DNA of 64,000 bases. Source: Nitrospira sp. ST-bin5 (GTDB taxonomy: Bacteria > Nitrospirota > Nitrospiria > Nitrospirales > Nitrospiraceae). Shown in pieces: positions 33,901 through 41,890 of the stretch. Both the position numbers and the translations under genes were made by a program. The notes under the pieces were generated by a model. The model was not told the DNA's origin, searched no databases, and saw only the letters and a program-made list of their open reading frames with translations. The stretch spans positions 74,071 to 138,070 of the forward strand of contig MSXN01000005.1 in the NCBI GenBank assembly GCA_002083555.1. The letters are read 5' to 3'. Each line of letters starts with the position of its first letter. Within the stretch, counting starts at the first letter, position 1.

Positions 33901-34101
33901 ATGAAGCTCCATGTGGTGATCGAACAGGATGAAGCCGGATACTATGTCGCGGAGGTTCCAGCTTTGCCAGGTTGTCTTTCGCAGGGCAAAACGCATGCAG
34001 AAGCCCTCGCCAATGTGAAAGAGGCCGTCGCTGGCTGGCTTGAAACGATGGAAGCCAAGACTGAACTCGACTTGAATCAAAGCATCGAGGTCATGGTCTG
34101 A
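33901..34101 (+). CDS. hicB: HicB-like antitoxin
   Basis: This 66-residue protein of the HicB partial-RNase-H fold begins MKLHVVIEQDEAGYYVAEVPALPGCLSQGKTHAEALANVKEA; the PALPGCLSQGKT turn is diagnostic. It is expected to bind and silence the HicA toxin encoded next. It ends after the core fold, without the DNA-binding helix-turn-helix or ribbon-helix-helix found in longer HicB proteins, so autoregulation by this protein is doubtful. ATG 33901 has GGGAGGA seven bases upstream; ATG 33895 is too close to it. The stop overlaps hicA (TGATG). Confidence 0.85.
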   Translation: MKLHVVIEQDEAGYYVAEVPALPGCLSQGKTHAEALANVKEAVAGWLETMEAKTELDLNQSIEVMV

Positions 34102-34322
34102 TGGGTGGATCTCTCCGGCTCTGTTCAGGGGCCGAGGCGGTTCAGAAATTTGGACGTGCCGGCTGGATCGTCTCACGACAGCGCGGTTCCCATGTGATGA
34201 TGGTCAAGCCCGGCTATGAATACACCCTGTCCATTCCACAACATGACGAACTCGGCCCTGGGCTGCTCAGAAAACTCATTCGCCAGGCTGGGCTCTCTGT
34301 AGATCAGTTTAACGATCTCTGA
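34101..34322 (+). CDS. hicA: HicA-like mRNA interferase toxin
   Basis: This 73-residue dsRBD-like protein carries the HicA signature GWIVSRQRGSHVMM, with the catalytic His at residue 31, and the closing IPQHDELGPGLLRKLIRQAGLSVDQF. HicA cleaves mRNA when free of HicB. The ATG overlaps the hicB stop, so the pair is translationally coupled. The antitoxin comes first, the reverse of the E. coli hicAB order but common in small HicBA modules. The catalytic residue and full length are intact, so the toxin is probably active. Confidence 0.85.
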   Translation: MGGSLRLCSGAEAVQKFGRAGWIVSRQRGSHVMMVKPGYEYTLSIPQHDELGPGLLRKLIRQAGLSVDQFNDL

Positions 34323-34494
34323 CATCTCTCCTGAGTTTCTACCATTCCCTCCTTTCCCATACGGAGGGGAAGAACAATCGTCTAGGCAGCCAGTCGGTTC
34401 TCATCTCTTATTGCCACTCGCCTTCGTTAGGGGCGAGCGGCGGTCGAGACTTCCAGCAGCTGTGTTCGGTCTTCAAAGCTCGACTCGACCGCGC

Positions 34495-34523
34495 TTGTTC
34501 AAGTCTGACCGCTCGTCTATACT
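34495..34523 (+). promoter_or_regulatory. Candidate sigma-70 promoter for recQ
   Basis: TTGTTC (34495-34500), a 17-bp spacer and TATACT (34518-34523) lie 46 bp before the recQ start. An imperfect GGAGGGG-type hairpin (34345-34371) sits between hicA and this promoter. Confidence 0.55.
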
Positions 34524-34569
34524 TCGCCCGTAGCAACATCCAACTCGTTCATTAGTTTTTACGCACACT

Positions 34570-36426
34570 TTGTACGATTTACTGAAGCAGCTTCGCCAGC
34601 AGTTCGGTCTCGCCCAGTTCCGGCCCGGTCAAGAAGACGTCATGCGGGCCGTCCTGGCTCGTCGCGATGCGATGGTAGTCATGCCGACCGGCCAGGGAAA
34701 ATCGCTCTGCTATCAACTCCCTGCGACGTTCTTGCCCGGGTTGACCCTCGTGGTGTCTCCGCTCATCGCCTTGATGCAGGATCAAGTCGAGAGTCTGAAA
34801 CAGCACAAGATATCCGCCGCCGCATTTCACTCAGGTCTGACCGAGCAACAACGAGACAAAGTTATTCAGGGCCTTCATCTTCAAAGTCTTAAGCTTCTCT
34901 ATGTGGCGCCGGAGCGGATTCAACACGAAGGGTTTCTGCGCCTGGTGAGGAAATGTCTCGTCTCGCTCCTGGTCGTCGATGAAGCACATTGCATCTCGCA
35001 GTGGGGGCATGATTTCAGACCCGACTATATGAAGCTCGGGCGCCTGCGCCAGGAGCTCAACAATCCGCCCTGTCTGGCGTTGACGGCGACGGCCACGACG
35101 CGGGTGCAGGCCGACATCTGTGAACGGTTGACCCTGCGTGATCCGCTGTCGATGGTGACGGGATTCCGTCGGGAAAATCTGGCCTTGTCCGTCCGACTCT
35201 GTTCGTCTCTTGGGGAGAAGCTGACGGAGTTGGATCGACTGGTTCGGAAATGCGAAACGGGCACCATTGTGATTTATGGTGCCACCCGTCGGACGGTCGA
35301 GGAAGTCGCGAGCTACCTGGGTCAAACCTATCCATCGGTCGGCTATTACCATGCCGGCCTCTCCGATGAGGAACGGCGACTCGTGCACGAAGAGTTTCGC
35401 CAGGGGCAGCTCCGCATTCTCGTCGCGACCAACGCCTTCGGCATGGGCATCGATAAGGCGGATGTGCGCTTGGTCGTTCATATCGATATTCCGGGGAGCA
35501 TCGAAGCGTACTACCAGGAGGCGGGCCGCGCCGGGCGTGACGGGTTGCCGGCTGCTTGCGTGTTGTTGTTTCACGAGCGCGATCTCGGCACGCAGGAATA
35601 TTTTATCCAGCAGGCGGCGAAAGATCCGGCGAGCGGAGAGCGTGCGGCTCGTATGCGGACGTTGCTTCGCGAGATGCTGGCCTATGTGTCGGTCCGCACC
35701 TGCCGCCAGTTGGCGATACTGGATTACTTCAGCGATGCTGAGGAGCGGGCCATGGGGCCTTGTGGCCTCTGTGACCGTTGCGTGACCGAGGTTCATGAGA
35801 CGCCCGCATCCCTTCAGGATGAGGCTGCCTGCGCGAAGGCCGTGCTGCAGACGGTGGCCTGGTGTGACGGGCGATTCGGTGTGACTCGTGTTGTGGAGAT
35901 TCTTCGCGGCAGCCAATCGAAGGCGATCCTGTCGCAAGGAGCCGAGCGCTGTGAGAGTTATGGCTTATGTCGAGACTCTTCAAAGACGACTGTGACGCAT
36001 GCGGTGAAAGATCTGATTGATTCAGGCCACCTCGCAGTCATCGGGCAGGAGTATCCCTTGCTTGACCTGACGCGCCTGGGCCGTGAGGTGCTGAACGGGA
36101 CCCGTGCCCTCGACGCACGGCAGGCGGCCGGGGGCGCGATCGGTGCACGATCGACAAAGGCGGTGGCTGAACGGCGACCGTCGCGCGCGATTGAACTCGC
36201 CGCCCCGGGTGATCCGCAGCTCTATGAGCGGCTCCGCCGGCTCAGAACGGCATTGGCGGAAGAGGAGGGCGTGGCGCCGTTCGTCATCTTTCATGACAAA
36301 ACCTTGCGCACGATTGCCAGCCACAAGCCCGTAACTCAGGCAGCTTTGCTGGAAATTCCCGGCATCGGCGACGCGAAAGTCGAGCGCTACGGCCGCCGTG
36401 TGTTGGAGATTGTGAACGGGGAGTAA
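34570..36426 (+). CDS. recQ: ATP-dependent DNA helicase RecQ
   Basis: This 618-residue superfamily 2 helicase unwinds DNA 3'-5' in recombination and fork repair. The visible motifs are motif 0 FGLAQFRPGQ, motif I MPTGQGKSLCYQLPA (about 38), motif II VVDEAHCISQWGHDFRPDY (about 135), and the LTATAT motif III. Motif VI reads YYQEAGRAGRDG. A RecQ zinc domain (CRQLAILDYF ... CGLCDRC), a winged-helix region and a C-terminal HRDC domain (about 535-610) follow. The start is the rare TTG at 34570; no ATG or GTG lies nearer to motif 0, and no strong ribosome site is visible. A convergent DUF559 gene follows immediately. Confidence 0.92.
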   Translation: MYDLLKQLRQQFGLAQFRPGQEDVMRAVLARRDAMVVMPTGQGKSLCYQLPATFLPGLTLVVSPLIALMQDQVESLKQHKISAAAFHSGLTEQQRDKVIQGLHLQSLKLLYVAPERIQHEGFLRLVRKCLVSLLVVDEAHCISQWGHDFRPDYMKLGRLRQELNNPPCLALTATATTRVQADICERLTLRDPLSMVTGFRRENLALSVRLCSSLGEKLTELDRLVRKCETGTIVIYGATRRTVEEVASYLGQTYPSVGYYHAGLSDEERRLVHEEFRQGQLRILVATNAFGMGIDKADVRLVVHIDIPGSIEAYYQEAGRAGRDGLPAACVLLFHERDLGTQEYFIQQAAKDPASGERAARMRTLLREMLAYVSVRTCRQLAILDYFSDAEERAMGPCGLCDRCVTEVHETPASLQDEAACAKAVLQTVAWCDGRFGVTRVVEILRGSQSKAILSQGAERCESYGLCRDSSKTTVTHAVKDLIDSGHLAVIGQEYPLLDLTRLGREVLNGTRALDARQAAGGAIGARSTKAVAERRPSRAIELAAPGDPQLYERLRRLRTALAEEEGVAPFVIFHDKTLRTIASHKPVTQAALLEIPGIGDAKVERYGRRVLEIVNGE

Positions 36427-36445
36427 GAAAGCTGTCAGCTTTCTT
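36425..36445. terminator. Palindrome at the recQ/DUF559 convergence
   Basis: AAGAAAGCTG-T-CAGCTTTCTT is a perfect inverted repeat with 10-base arms. It overlaps the recQ stop and the end of the convergent gene. It could terminate transcription from both sides, though it is AT-rich and overlaps the coding ends. Confidence 0.45.
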
Positions 36446-36875
36446 TCCCCCTCCTTCGTAAGGAGGGGCTAGGGGAGGTCGAATCTTCTTGCGTGCGGTT
36501 AGAAGGCGAGCCTGCCGCTATGTGATTGAGCAAATCCTCAAGCACCCCGTCAAGATTCTGCATTACATCATGATTCTGATATCGAACGACGTGTAAGCCG
36601 AGAGAGTGAAGATAGTGATCGCGTTCCTGATCTTTCAGAATGTGTTCAGCGTCAGCATGACTATCTCCGTCAATTTCAAGGACAAGCAATCGTTCTGGAC
36701 AATAGAAGTCCACTATGTATGGCCCGATGCCATGCTGCCGACGGAACTTAAGGCCTTGAAATTGGCGTGCTCGCAACTTTAGCCACAACTGCTTCTCAGG
36801 TCCGGTCATATCGGAGCGAAGCCGACGCTTCAGACTCAGAAATCCTGGTTGTCCTTGTTTGGCTCTAGTCATCAA
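36435..36875 (-). CDS. DUF559 (Vsr-like) endonuclease-fold protein
   Basis: This 146-residue protein of the DUF559 family belongs to the PD-(D/E)XK/Vsr-like nuclease fold. It shows the family phrases LRSDMTGPEKQLWLKLRARQ, FRRQHGIGPYIVDFYCPE and LVLEIDGDSH, and the catalytic-type acidic residues (Glu in PEKQLW, Asp in VDFYC, Glu in LEIDG) are present. Its function is unknown. The C-terminal tail (SPSPSLRRRGKES) is read through a repeat hairpin rather than a domain. Two similar hairpins bracket the gene (36448-36468 and 36911-36931), so the gene looks like the cargo of a small repeat-bounded cassette. Confidence 0.8.
   Translation of the reverse strand: MMTRAKQGQPGFLSLKRRLRSDMTGPEKQLWLKLRARQFQGLKFRRQHGIGPYIVDFYCPERLLVLEIDGDSHADAEHILKDQERDHYLHSLGLHVVRYQNHDVMQNLDGVLEDLLNHIAAGSPSNRTQEDSTSPSPSLRRRGKES
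36448..36468. repeat. Left boundary hairpin of the DUF559 cassette
   Basis: CCCCTCCTT-CGT-AAGGAGGGG is a perfect 9-bp stem with a 3-base loop, located inside the last codons of the DUF559 gene. It is the partner of the hairpin at 36911. Confidence 0.75.
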
Positions 36876-36910
36876 TTACAACCATCTCGGCGGTCTCTAC
36901 CCCTCCTCGC

Positions 36911-36931
36911 CTCCCCTTACAAAGGGGAGGA
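36911..36931. repeat. Right boundary hairpin of the DUF559 cassette
   Basis: CCTCCCCTT-ACA-AAGGGGAGG is a perfect 9-bp stem with a 3-base loop, 35 bp upstream of the DUF559 start. Stem, loop length and composition mirror the hairpin at 36448. A short TCAGC-type repeat (GCTGATTGCTGATGGC, 36943-36958) follows. Confidence 0.7.
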
Positions 36932-36964
36932 ATAATTAGGGGCTGATTGCTGATGGCACGAACG

Positions 36965-37582
36965 TTACTTCAAATTTCCCGCCTTCGCGAAACGCTCCTG
37001 CAATTCCTGATAGGTCTGGGTCACCGGAAAGTTCGGAAACTCTTTAGGCAGATGATCGGGCGGCCGGAAAAAGAATCCGGCATCAGCTTCGCCGAGCATC
37101 GCCGTGTCGTTGTAGGCGTCACCGGCGGCCATGGTGTAGAAGTTCAACGACTTGAAGGCTGCGACGGAATATTTCTTCTGATTCGGCATCCGCATGTGGT
37201 GCGCCGCGATGCGGCCGCCGCCATCGATTTCAAGCTGGTTGCAGAACAGCGTGGGATAGCCCAATTGGCGCATGAGCGGCAGTGCGAATTGATAGAACGT
37301 GTCTGAGAGAATAATCACCTGGCAGCGCTCGCGTAACCAGGTCACGAATGCGGGCGCGCCTTCCAGCGGGCCCATCTTATCGATCACGCTCTGGATATCG
37401 GCAATGGTCAGTTTGTGCTCGTCGAGGATGGCGAGCCGGCGTTTCATCAGCTTGTCGTAGTCCGGCATTTCCCGCGTTGTGATCTTGAGTTCTTCGATTC
37501 CGGTCTTGATCGCAACATTGATCCAAATTTCCGGCACGAGTACGCCTTCCAAATCCAGGCAGGCTATCACAGGCTTCTGCAT
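36965..37582 (-). CDS. thrH: ThrH: phosphoserine phosphatase/homoserine phosphotransferase
   Basis: This 205-residue HAD-superfamily enzyme begins KPVIACLDLEGVLVPEIW. Motif I is DLEGV, with Glu at the DxD position as is characteristic of ThrH. Motif II is IILSDTF and motif IV is AAGDAYNDTAML. ThrH dephosphorylates phosphoserine and can move the phosphate to homoserine, linking serine and threonine synthesis. It is full length for the family (about 203 residues). It follows the YkgJ-type gene by 33 bp on the same strand and may be co-transcribed with it. Confidence 0.9.
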   Translation of the reverse strand: MQKPVIACLDLEGVLVPEIWINVAIKTGIEELKITTREMPDYDKLMKRRLAILDEHKLTIADIQSVIDKMGPLEGAPAFVTWLRERCQVIILSDTFYQFALPLMRQLGYPTLFCNQLEIDGGGRIAAHHMRMPNQKKYSVAAFKSLNFYTMAAGDAYNDTAMLGEADAGFFFRPPDHLPKEFPNFPVTQTYQELQERFAKAGNLK

Positions 37583-37615
37583 TCGAGATTCTCCTTTACC
37601 GTTAGTGTCATGTCA

Positions 37616-38386
37616 TTACTTCTGTTCAAATGCCTGGCTCAGGAACCGCCAGACTTTATCGAGCGCGCGATCGAGGATGCGGGTTCCCTGCCAACGCGGC
37701 TGATTCTCCCGCTCGTGGCGGGCGGCCCAATCCAGCGCGGTCGCCAGGGGAATCAGCTTCGGTGGCTGCTCGGTCAGTTCGCCCCACAAGAGACTCAAGG
37801 CCGGCCCGATCCGCACCGGAACCGGCAATGCGGCAACGGGATGTTCCACGGGGTTCTGGCACCATTCGGCCGGCGAGGTCACCAGCAATTCGCGACAGGC
37901 TGCCGGCCGCTGCTCGTAGATCGTGCAGACCTCCTGATCCAGAAAGGCGCAAGGGAGGCGAAGCGCAAAATAGGCGCGATTGATCGGCTCTAGCGCGGCG
38001 TCATCCGGCGGGTTGGTCGATTCACCCATCTCGATTAAGTTATTCCAGAGTCCGCGGGCCAGCAGAGCCGTCCGCGTGACGGCGAACCGTTGGGCCAGAC
38101 GGGTTTGCTCTGCTTCCGGCAAGGTCTGCACGTAGTCGCGCAACGCAAACGCCTCGGGGGCTGAGACCGGGACGAGCATGCGGCAACAGGCGGCGCAACC
38201 TTTGTGGCATGAGATGGCCTGCCCTGCCTCAATGCTTCGGCGTTCTTCCAGGGCCTGGGCTTCTTCTCCCAGTCTCCGCATCATCGGCACAATCGCCGAG
38301 ACCGGCACGAAGCCCGTGGGCACTTCTACCGCACTGGTGAGTTGCCCTGCGGGGGTGTTCAGAGAGATGTCGTATCGTTCGGTCAT
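37616..38386 (-). CDS. YkgJ-family cysteine-cluster protein
   Basis: This 256-residue protein has the YkgJ-type motif CHKGCAACCR (about 60) and further conserved cysteines (PCAFLDQEVCTIYEQRPAACRELLV). Together these are thought to bind a zinc ion or Fe-S cluster. The biochemical role is unknown. It is a paralogue of the gene at 45314 in the motif region only. The N-terminal 55 residues and a Trp-rich tail are extra compared with minimal YkgJ proteins. It lies upstream of thrH on the same strand. Confidence 0.75.
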   Translation of the reverse strand: MTERYDISLNTPAGQLTSAVEVPTGFVPVSAIVPMMRRLGEEAQALEERRSIEAGQAISCHKGCAACCRMLVPVSAPEAFALRDYVQTLPEAEQTRLAQRFAVTRTALLARGLWNNLIEMGESTNPPDDAALEPINRAYFALRLPCAFLDQEVCTIYEQRPAACRELLVTSPAEWCQNPVEHPVAALPVPVRIGPALSLLWGELTEQPPKLIPLATALDWAARHERENQPRWQGTRILDRALDKVWRFLSQAFEQK

Positions 38387-38475
38387 CGGATCTCAACGTT
38401 ATCAAGTGTTTCGCATCATAGAGAAGCATTTGGCGCAGGGTCAACCGGAACGCGTCCTTGCTCCCTCTCCACGGA

Positions 38476-38892
38476 ATGCCGATAATGGCGATTATGCTTT
38501 CTGGTCATGTGATCGGTTTGTTGAAAGAGTATATGCAGGATCTGGTGGAGCAGGCCCGGCAGGAGACCTCGGCACAGGAGCGGTTTGGCTTTTCCGCCGC
38601 GGCCTATCGGCCTGATCATGCCATCTCGGATCTATTGGCTCTTCTCGATGACCGCATCGAGTCTGAAGGCATGCAGGTCGGGTTGCCTGAAGGCTTTCTC
38701 CACGACATGTGGAGCCTCTGCAATGACGCGAGCGTGCAAGTGACCGATCGCGTCTACGTCGAGACCAATGTGGGACCTGAAGCAGGGAGTAAAGCGAGAA
38801 CCAGAGAACTGACGTATCGGGCGTTGGTGGCGTTTATCGAGGCTCGGGGGCGGGCTTTGTCTCAGGGTGGGCAGGGCGAGATGGAGTCATGA
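38476..38892 (+). CDS. Hypothetical protein
   Basis: This protein of about 138 residues is helical and acidic, without signal peptide or recognised domain. The middle reads AISDLLALLDDRIESEGMQVGLPEGFLHDMWSLCNDASVQVTDRVYVETNVG. Several starts are possible (ATG 38476, 38485, 38494); I use 38476, with no clear ribosome site for any. Codon pattern and the strand switch from both neighbours support a real gene, but the function cannot be stated. Confidence 0.5.
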   Translation: MPIMAIMLSGHVIGLLKEYMQDLVEQARQETSAQERFGFSAAAYRPDHAISDLLALLDDRIESEGMQVGLPEGFLHDMWSLCNDASVQVTDRVYVETNVGPEAGSKARTRELTYRALVAFIEARGRALSQGGQGEMES

Positions 38893-38957
38893 GTCGATCC
38901 TTGAGGCGGAGCCGGAGATGCCTGGATATTGGTGTGTCCAATCGGAGACCGCCGCGT

Positions 38958-39773
38958 TCATAGCTTTCCCGCGAGCCTATAAACGGCGATGCCGGCGAGT
39001 TCTTCGATCGCTTCCGATATTTCTCGAAAGGCCCATGTGGCGGGCAGCACATCGAAGATTGAGGTGGTCTCCCAGCCTTCCGTGGCCCGGTTTCTCTCAT
39101 GAAATCCGCAGGGGTAGGGGATGACGTCGAATCCTTGGGTGCGGAATAATGCCGCCGCTCTTGGCATGTGAGTCGCGGAGGTGACCAGGAAAATTGATGC
39201 GCGGTCACCGAGCAGATGTTTGGTTCTCACGGCATTCTCGTAGGTCGTCCGGGCTTGGACTTCGGTGATGACGGATGCTGCGGGGACTCCGAGGCGGCCG
39301 GCAAATTCTTTCATGACGGTCGCCTCAGCCGGTCCTGATCCAAAGACGCGGGCGTCTCCGCCGGTTACAATCAGCGACGGGGCGATGCCGTGATGGTACA
39401 GATCGGCGCCGCAGACCGTTTGCCGCATGGATTCTTCCGTCAGCTCGATCCTGGGGCGTAGCGAGCCGGCGTCGCGCAGCCCGCCACCCAACACCACGAT
39501 GGTGCCGTTCGCGATTGGTGCTGGAAGACCTGACGGACGGTGTTCTCCTTCCAGTGCGGCCACGAGTACGTGCGCGACCAGGGGAGAAGTCAGCACGAAG
39601 AGCAGACTGACGAGGGTGGCGGCGGTTATGCGGAGCCGGCGCTGTCGTGCGGGGGAGACGGGCAGCCAGGCGAAGAGCAGGACAAGGCCTGAGAGACCGA
39701 CTATCCAGGTCAGAGGGTACACGCCGTACTTGACGAGCTTATAGAGGCCGAAGAAAAATGGGGTCAGTTCCAT
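38958..39773 (-). CDS. YdcF/ElyC-like DUF218 membrane protein
   Basis: This 271-residue protein has two N-terminal hydrophobic helices (about 5-35 and 48-72), then a DUF218 domain with TIVVLGGGLRDAG (about 92), LIVTGGDARVFG and FLVTSATHMPRAAALF. The layout with two membrane helices is that of ElyC (YcbC) rather than soluble YdcF. ElyC acts in envelope and peptidoglycan lipid-carrier metabolism in E. coli; the domain's reaction is not known. It stands alone and is convergent with the hypothetical gene upstream in the window. Confidence 0.8.
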   Translation of the reverse strand: MELTPFFFGLYKLVKYGVYPLTWIVGLSGLVLLFAWLPVSPARQRRLRITAATLVSLLFVLTSPLVAHVLVAALEGEHRPSGLPAPIANGTIVVLGGGLRDAGSLRPRIELTEESMRQTVCGADLYHHGIAPSLIVTGGDARVFGSGPAEATVMKEFAGRLGVPAASVITEVQARTTYENAVRTKHLLGDRASIFLVTSATHMPRAAALFRTQGFDVIPYPCGFHERNRATEGWETTSIFDVLPATWAFREISEAIEELAGIAVYRLAGKL

Positions 39774-39856
39774 CGACGTTCCTTAGGGATGATGGGGGTT
39801 GCTAGGACGCGCAGCATAGCAGTCGTGGGAGATTTGACCAAGAGAGGATGTCAGGG

Positions 39857-40330
39857 ATGTTGAACGCAAGACAATATTGGCTGATGAAATCCGAACCGTT
39901 GGTGTTTTCGATCGAGGACCTAGTGCGGGCACCGAAGCGCACGACCTCGTGGGATGGGGTACGGAACTACCAAGCCAGAAATTTTATGCGGGCGATGCAG
40001 CCGGGCGATCAGGTATTGTTCTATCACAGCAACGCGAATCCTCCGGCTATCGTAGGAATCGCGGAGGTCACGGCTACGGCATATCCCGACCCGACCCAGT
40101 TCGAACGGCGCCACAAGCATTTCGATCCTGCCAGCGATCCCAAGGCACCCCGGTGGGACATGGTCGATATCCGCCATGTCCGGACCTTCGATGCGCCCAT
40201 TTCGCTAGACTCTTTGCGGATGGAGAAGGCGCTCGCGGGGATGGCGCTCTTGCAGAAAGGTTCTCGATTGTCGGTTCAGCCGGTTACGAAAGGGGAGTGG
40301 GAATACATCCTGAAACTGGCCAACGGGTGA
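39857..40330 (+). CDS. EVE-domain protein
   Basis: This 157-residue single-domain protein of the EVE/PUA-like fold begins QYWLMKSEPLVFSIEDL. It has TSWDGVRNYQARNFMRAMQPGDQVLFYHSN, GIAEVT and WDMVDIRHV, all conserved in EVE proteins. The aromatic cage and Trp residues point to binding of a modified base in RNA or DNA. I chose ATG 39857 because GAGAGGA lies nine bases upstream; ATG 39848 directly abuts that site. It is single-copy and lies alone. Confidence 0.88.
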   Translation: MLNARQYWLMKSEPLVFSIEDLVRAPKRTTSWDGVRNYQARNFMRAMQPGDQVLFYHSNANPPAIVGIAEVTATAYPDPTQFERRHKHFDPASDPKAPRWDMVDIRHVRTFDAPISLDSLRMEKALAGMALLQKGSRLSVQPVTKGEWEYILKLANG

Positions 40331-40342
40331 TTCTGCCTGGCC

Positions 40343-40591
40343 TCAGGTGCTCGCCTTTCCTTCGTCGAGATGTCGATGTTGCCAGTCCAGCCAGGCATGT
40401 CCGAGTTCGTGCGCGAGGATATAGCGGCGCCTGGTCATCGGGAGGCGCTTCCGGATATAGATTGTCCTATTGTCGTCGTCCCAGATGCCATCGGCATTGG
40501 CATCGCGCTTATCCATTTCAGTGTCCGTCAGTTGGCGGATCGAAATCTGATAGCCGAAGGGGAGGACGACTCTCGTCGGGATTCGGATCAT
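40343..40591 (-). CDS. Small ImmA/IrrE-like HExxH metallopeptidase
   Basis: This 82-residue protein ends with a helix carrying RRRYILAHELGHAWLDWQHRHL, the HELGH zinc motif of ImmA/IrrE (M78-like) peptidases. Upstream is a beta-hairpin region with DANADGIWDDDNRTIYI, where a calcium-loop-like DANADG turn leads into the strand IYIRK. It is a minimal version; typical ImmA proteins are over 120 residues and carry a third zinc ligand further on, not evident here. No repressor partner is adjacent. It is convergent with the EVE gene, 12 bp apart. It may be a degraded larger gene. Confidence 0.6.
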   Translation of the reverse strand: MIRIPTRVVLPFGYQISIRQLTDTEMDKRDANADGIWDDDNRTIYIRKRLPMTRRRYILAHELGHAWLDWQHRHLDEGKAST

Positions 40592-40806
40592 ACGAGAACG
40601 GCTCCTTTATTAGACCACACATCCGGAGAGGCGGTAATTGTTCTCTCGGGCATTCGGACTTTCCAGACACGAGTACATTACCACAAAGTGCAGATACGTC
40701 GATGGCATAACAGGTTAGTTATATCAATGCTTTATGAGTGACTAGCCGTTCTGGACGACGTGGTGGCAGGGCAGGGAGATAGGCTCATAGCCGGTTTCGC
40801 TTCAGG

Positions 40807-41586
40807 ATGAACTCGTGTATCATGCCGGCTATGAATCAGGTAACAATCGACGAGATGGTAAAGGCCTTTCCCCAGTCGGTCCGGCTGACTGAAGTGAAGA
40901 TCCGGGATCGTGGGGAGGTCAAGAAGCTGGATGCCGGAGAATTACTTCTGCGGACCGGTGATCGGGTGTTGCTTGAAGTCGATGGCGAAGTGACCTACGG
41001 GGTGGTCTATACGGCGCCCTACGAGACGCCGTTTATTCCACCCATGCGTGTGCTGAAGCCGATTCTCCGCAAGGCCAACGGAGAGGATGCTGCGTTGGTG
41101 TCGCGGCTTGAGCGCCTCTCTCAGGAGGCCATGGCCTACTGCCGGGCAAAGGCCGGTGAGATGAAGCTCCGGCTGAAGCTGGTCGAGGTCTATGGCGCAC
41201 TTCAGCGCCGGCAACTCACGTTTGTGTATACGGCTGATGATCGCATCGATTTCCGTGAACTTGTACGTGACCTGGCCAGGCGTTTTGGCGGCCGGATCGA
41301 AATGCGCCAGGTAGGTGTCCGGGAGGAAGCCCGGCGACTCGGCGGACTCGATACCTGCGGACTGGTACTCTGTTGCACCAGCTTTTTGACGGAGGTCAAG
41401 CCGGTGACCGTGAAGCAGGCGAGAACCATGGGGTTGCAGGTCGAAGATCCCCGGCTGCTCGGCGTCTGCGGACGATTGAAATGTTGCCTCATGTTCGAGA
41501 TGATGGACGCGCAAGGCGCGCTCCCTCAGCAGGCCCAGAAGCTTATTACGCCCTCACGACCGACCCCACCGGCCCGATCTTCCTAG
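40807..41586 (+). CDS. PSP1-domain (RicT/YaaT-like) protein
   Basis: This 259-residue cytoplasmic protein has the PSP1 C-terminal domain: a strand-helix core (KLVEVYGALQRRQLTFVYTADDRIDFRELVRDLARRF), then the cysteine-rich signature CGLVLCCTSF and GVCGRLKCCLMFE. RicT/YaaT of Bacillus uses these cysteines for an Fe-S cluster in the RicAFT complex, which affects RNase Y and phosphorelay activity. Whether such a complex exists here is unknown. Starts at 40807, 40825 and 40831 are all possible. The last 25 residues are a Pro/Ser-rich tail. Confidence 0.8.
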   Translation: MNSCIMPAMNQVTIDEMVKAFPQSVRLTEVKIRDRGEVKKLDAGELLLRTGDRVLLEVDGEVTYGVVYTAPYETPFIPPMRVLKPILRKANGEDAALVSRLERLSQEAMAYCRAKAGEMKLRLKLVEVYGALQRRQLTFVYTADDRIDFRELVRDLARRFGGRIEMRQVGVREEARRLGGLDTCGLVLCCTSFLTEVKPVTVKQARTMGLQVEDPRLLGVCGRLKCCLMFEMMDAQGALPQQAQKLITPSRPTPPARSS

Positions 41587-41890
41587 CAGCGAGTTCCTCG
41601 CGCAGTCCCAGCACGTCTTGTTCCATTACATCGGCAGCTCCATCCGCCCATGTGCTCTACCCGAGATGGGCCAGGTGTGCTAAGTCACAAGTCCCTCAGG
41701 ATCGGGGCTCAGTCGAAAAACAACACATTCTCGGCTGTGATCAATGCCGAACAGCTTGCAATACCAGGCGAAAGTTTTCTGAATCTTTTTCTGTCCACTC
41801 CGCTCTCAAGAGGGTGAACGCTCAAGGAGGATCAGCAGGTCGTGTCCGTGTCGTGTTCTATTCCAACCCCAAATCAGGAGGTCGCAAGTG
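41587..41890. other. Intergenic stretch before the DUF1264 lipoprotein gene
   Basis: These 304 bp hold no supported gene. Open frames running in from the PSP1 gene lack ribosome sites and recognisable content. A weak TTGCAA with a possible -10 (TGAATC, 18 bp later, around 41756-41785) is the only promoter-like signal, and the next gene has a good AGGAGG site. Confidence 0.4.

Noticed and set aside
34831..35937. 368-codon minus-strand frame inside recQ
   Set aside because: RecQ motifs I to VI are all read on the plus strand; the antisense protein has no recognisable pattern.
29001..36958. CRISPR array made of the regular intergenic repeats
   Set aside because: The repeats are seven-base units in inverted arms without unique spacers of constant length, and no cas genes are present.
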